Under the pieces are notes generated by a model that was given only the letters and a program-made list of their open reading frames with translations, searched no databases and was not told the origin of the DNA. 31,718 bases of DNA from an uncultured Campylobacter sp. (GTDB taxonomy: Bacteria; Campylobacterota; Campylobacteria; Campylobacterales; Campylobacteraceae), in NCBI RefSeq assembly GCF_938039245.1, contig NZ_CALHVN010000028.1:1-31718 (forward strand), in the 5' to 3' direction. The stretch's first letter is position 1. Every line of letters starts with the position of its first letter. Position numbers and translations under genes: made by a program. Shown piece by piece: positions 30,922-31,718 of this stretch.

Positions 30922-31663
30922 CTATACTTTTCCCGATTTTTCTATTTATTTCTAGTTTATCTAAACGCCTAAAATATGCCGTTTTTAAGCCATATTACGC
31001 CTTATTTTTACTTCCGGTCTCTAAAAATTGCAATAATTTTTTCTCAATACTGCGTTACTGTTAGTAAGCTTAAAATAAACTAAAAAGCATAATGAATTAA
31101 ATTTTCAACTGAAAAATAAAATGTATAAATATAAGATAAAGAAGAGTTTAATGTTGAGGGTATTAAGGAGGCTAAAGCTTTTTGCTACGCTATTGACAAA
31201 AAAATTTTTAAATTTAAGGCTAAATAGAACTTAATGTAAACATAATGAGTATTAAATTATGATGAGAGCTATGTTCTTGAAAAGTAACAAGCATAGTGAA
31301 GTTAAAAATATCTAGGTTTTCAGGCGAAATTTCCAGTTTGCAAACTCCCCTAAAAGCTTCGCTTTGAAATATGATAAAGGCTACTTTAAATCTAAACGGG
31401 GTAAGAGGCAAAAGAGGTAGAGGGGCAAGCGAAAAGCAGTCGTTACTTAACTTCGCTTCGCTCAAACCGCACGGGAAAATTTATATCATAAATTGTTTAA
31501 AATTGATAAGAGAGTATACTTAACTTATCTTGAGCCATAAATAATTACGCTATAATCCCAAACGCAATCCTAACGGATTAATCTTGGCTTATTAGGGACG
31601 GCTGCGGTTGCCTTGGGATTGTTTAAATCCAAAATTTACATCAATCACTTAAAAGGAGTCCAC
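30922..31663. other. Chromosomal flank without a supported gene
   Basis: AT-rich 742 bp. One stretch at about 31138-31230 reads EEFNVEGIKEAKAFCYAIDK in one frame and may be a remnant. A TATAAT box at 31551-31556 and a leader of about 100 nt precede the gene at 31664. Confidence 0.6.
31551..31657 (+). promoter_or_regulatory. Promoter and structured leader of the 31664 gene
   Basis: TATAAT at 31551-31556 gives a leader of about 100 nt. CAATCC at 31565-31570 can pair with GGATTG at 31616-31621, enclosing most of the leader. AAAGGAG at 31652-31657 is the ribosome site. Long structured leaders can stabilise highly expressed surface-protein messages; this is inferred. Confidence 0.45.
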
Positions 31664-31718
31664 ATGGCAGTAACTCAAGCGCAAGTAGCTCAGCTCTACG
31701 TAGCGTTGTTTAATAGAG
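31664..31718 (+). CDS. Start of a DUF4214-like secreted/S-layer-type protein (partial)
   Basis: Only 18 codons are in the window: MAVTQAQVAQLYVALFNR. The pattern QVAQLYVALFNR is typical of DUF4214 repeats at the N-terminus of large RTX/S-layer-like proteins secreted by type I systems in oral Campylobacter species. AAAGGAG lies 7 bp before the ATG. The gene is outside the island and continues beyond the window end. Confidence 0.65.
   Translation, partial: MAVTQAQVAQLYVALFNR

Noticed and set aside
31220..31465. 81-codon minus-strand frame in the right flank
   Set aside because: No ribosome site and no family; probably a chance frame in AT-rich DNA.
1..31718. CRISPR array
   Set aside because: No regularly spaced short repeats were seen; repeated sequences are paralogous genes and paired recombination motifs.

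Overview
The window looks like a Campylobacter-type epsilonproteobacterial chromosome, probably of the oral C. rectus/C. showae group. The DNA is AT-rich, genes follow AAGGA/AAGGAG ribosome sites, and promoters have TATAAT -10 boxes. The last 55 bases begin a gene whose protein start (MAVTQAQVAQLYVALFNR) resembles the DUF4214-type N-terminus of secreted or S-layer proteins. The species is inferred from these traits and cannot be proven here.

Nearly the whole window is one integrated genomic island of about 30.9 kb. It runs from the 3' end of a serine-type tRNA gene (17-bp TCCCTCTCTGTCCGCCA at 39-55) to a second copy of the same 17 bp at 30905-30921. Just inside both ends lie matching recombination-site architectures: an 18-bp near-palindrome followed by two TTGTT(A/G)CATA decamers spaced exactly 22 bp apart.

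Layout. (1) 211-3078: two tyrosine integrases. (2) 3055-4739: a duplicated promoter/hairpin module, a small helical protein and a MobV/Pre-like relaxase. (3) 4826-9574: exported proteins, namely lipoproteins, two Lcl (DUF1566) proteins, a periplasmic protein, a zinc-finger/membrane pair and a secreted DUF3298-like protein. (4) 9688-10241: MazEF. (5) 10305-14935 on the minus strand: a compact ClpP-like protease / TraD-VirD4-like ATPase / small membrane protein operon, preceded by a 457-aa protein of unknown function and a TM2-domain protein. (6) 15060-15872: an XRE-type regulator and a two-TM protein, associated with repeated ATAAGCATA motifs. (7) 15908-21793: a tandem array of exported Lcl-domain paralogs, some fused to Sel1-like repeats. 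(8) 21898-25950: a hypothetical gene, a metallophosphoesterase, HicAB with a third gene, and a NERD-domain helicase likely to act in defence. (9) 25951-27090: decayed genes. (10) 27128-30536: toxin-antitoxin modules (RelB/YoeB, HicAB, a broken HigA-like gene, MazF with a destroyed MazE, VapBC) running up to the right attachment site.

How it may work together: the integrases and terminal repeats move the island. The relaxase, perhaps with the coupling-protein-like ATPase, could make it mobilizable by a T4SS in trans, since no T4SS genes are visible. The toxin-antitoxin modules would stabilise it. The main cargo is nine Lcl-domain exported proteins whose C-terminal surface segment differs strongly between paralogs. 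The most unusual elements are this Lcl array, with signs of C-terminal segment exchange, and the ClpP/ATPase/membrane-protein operon.
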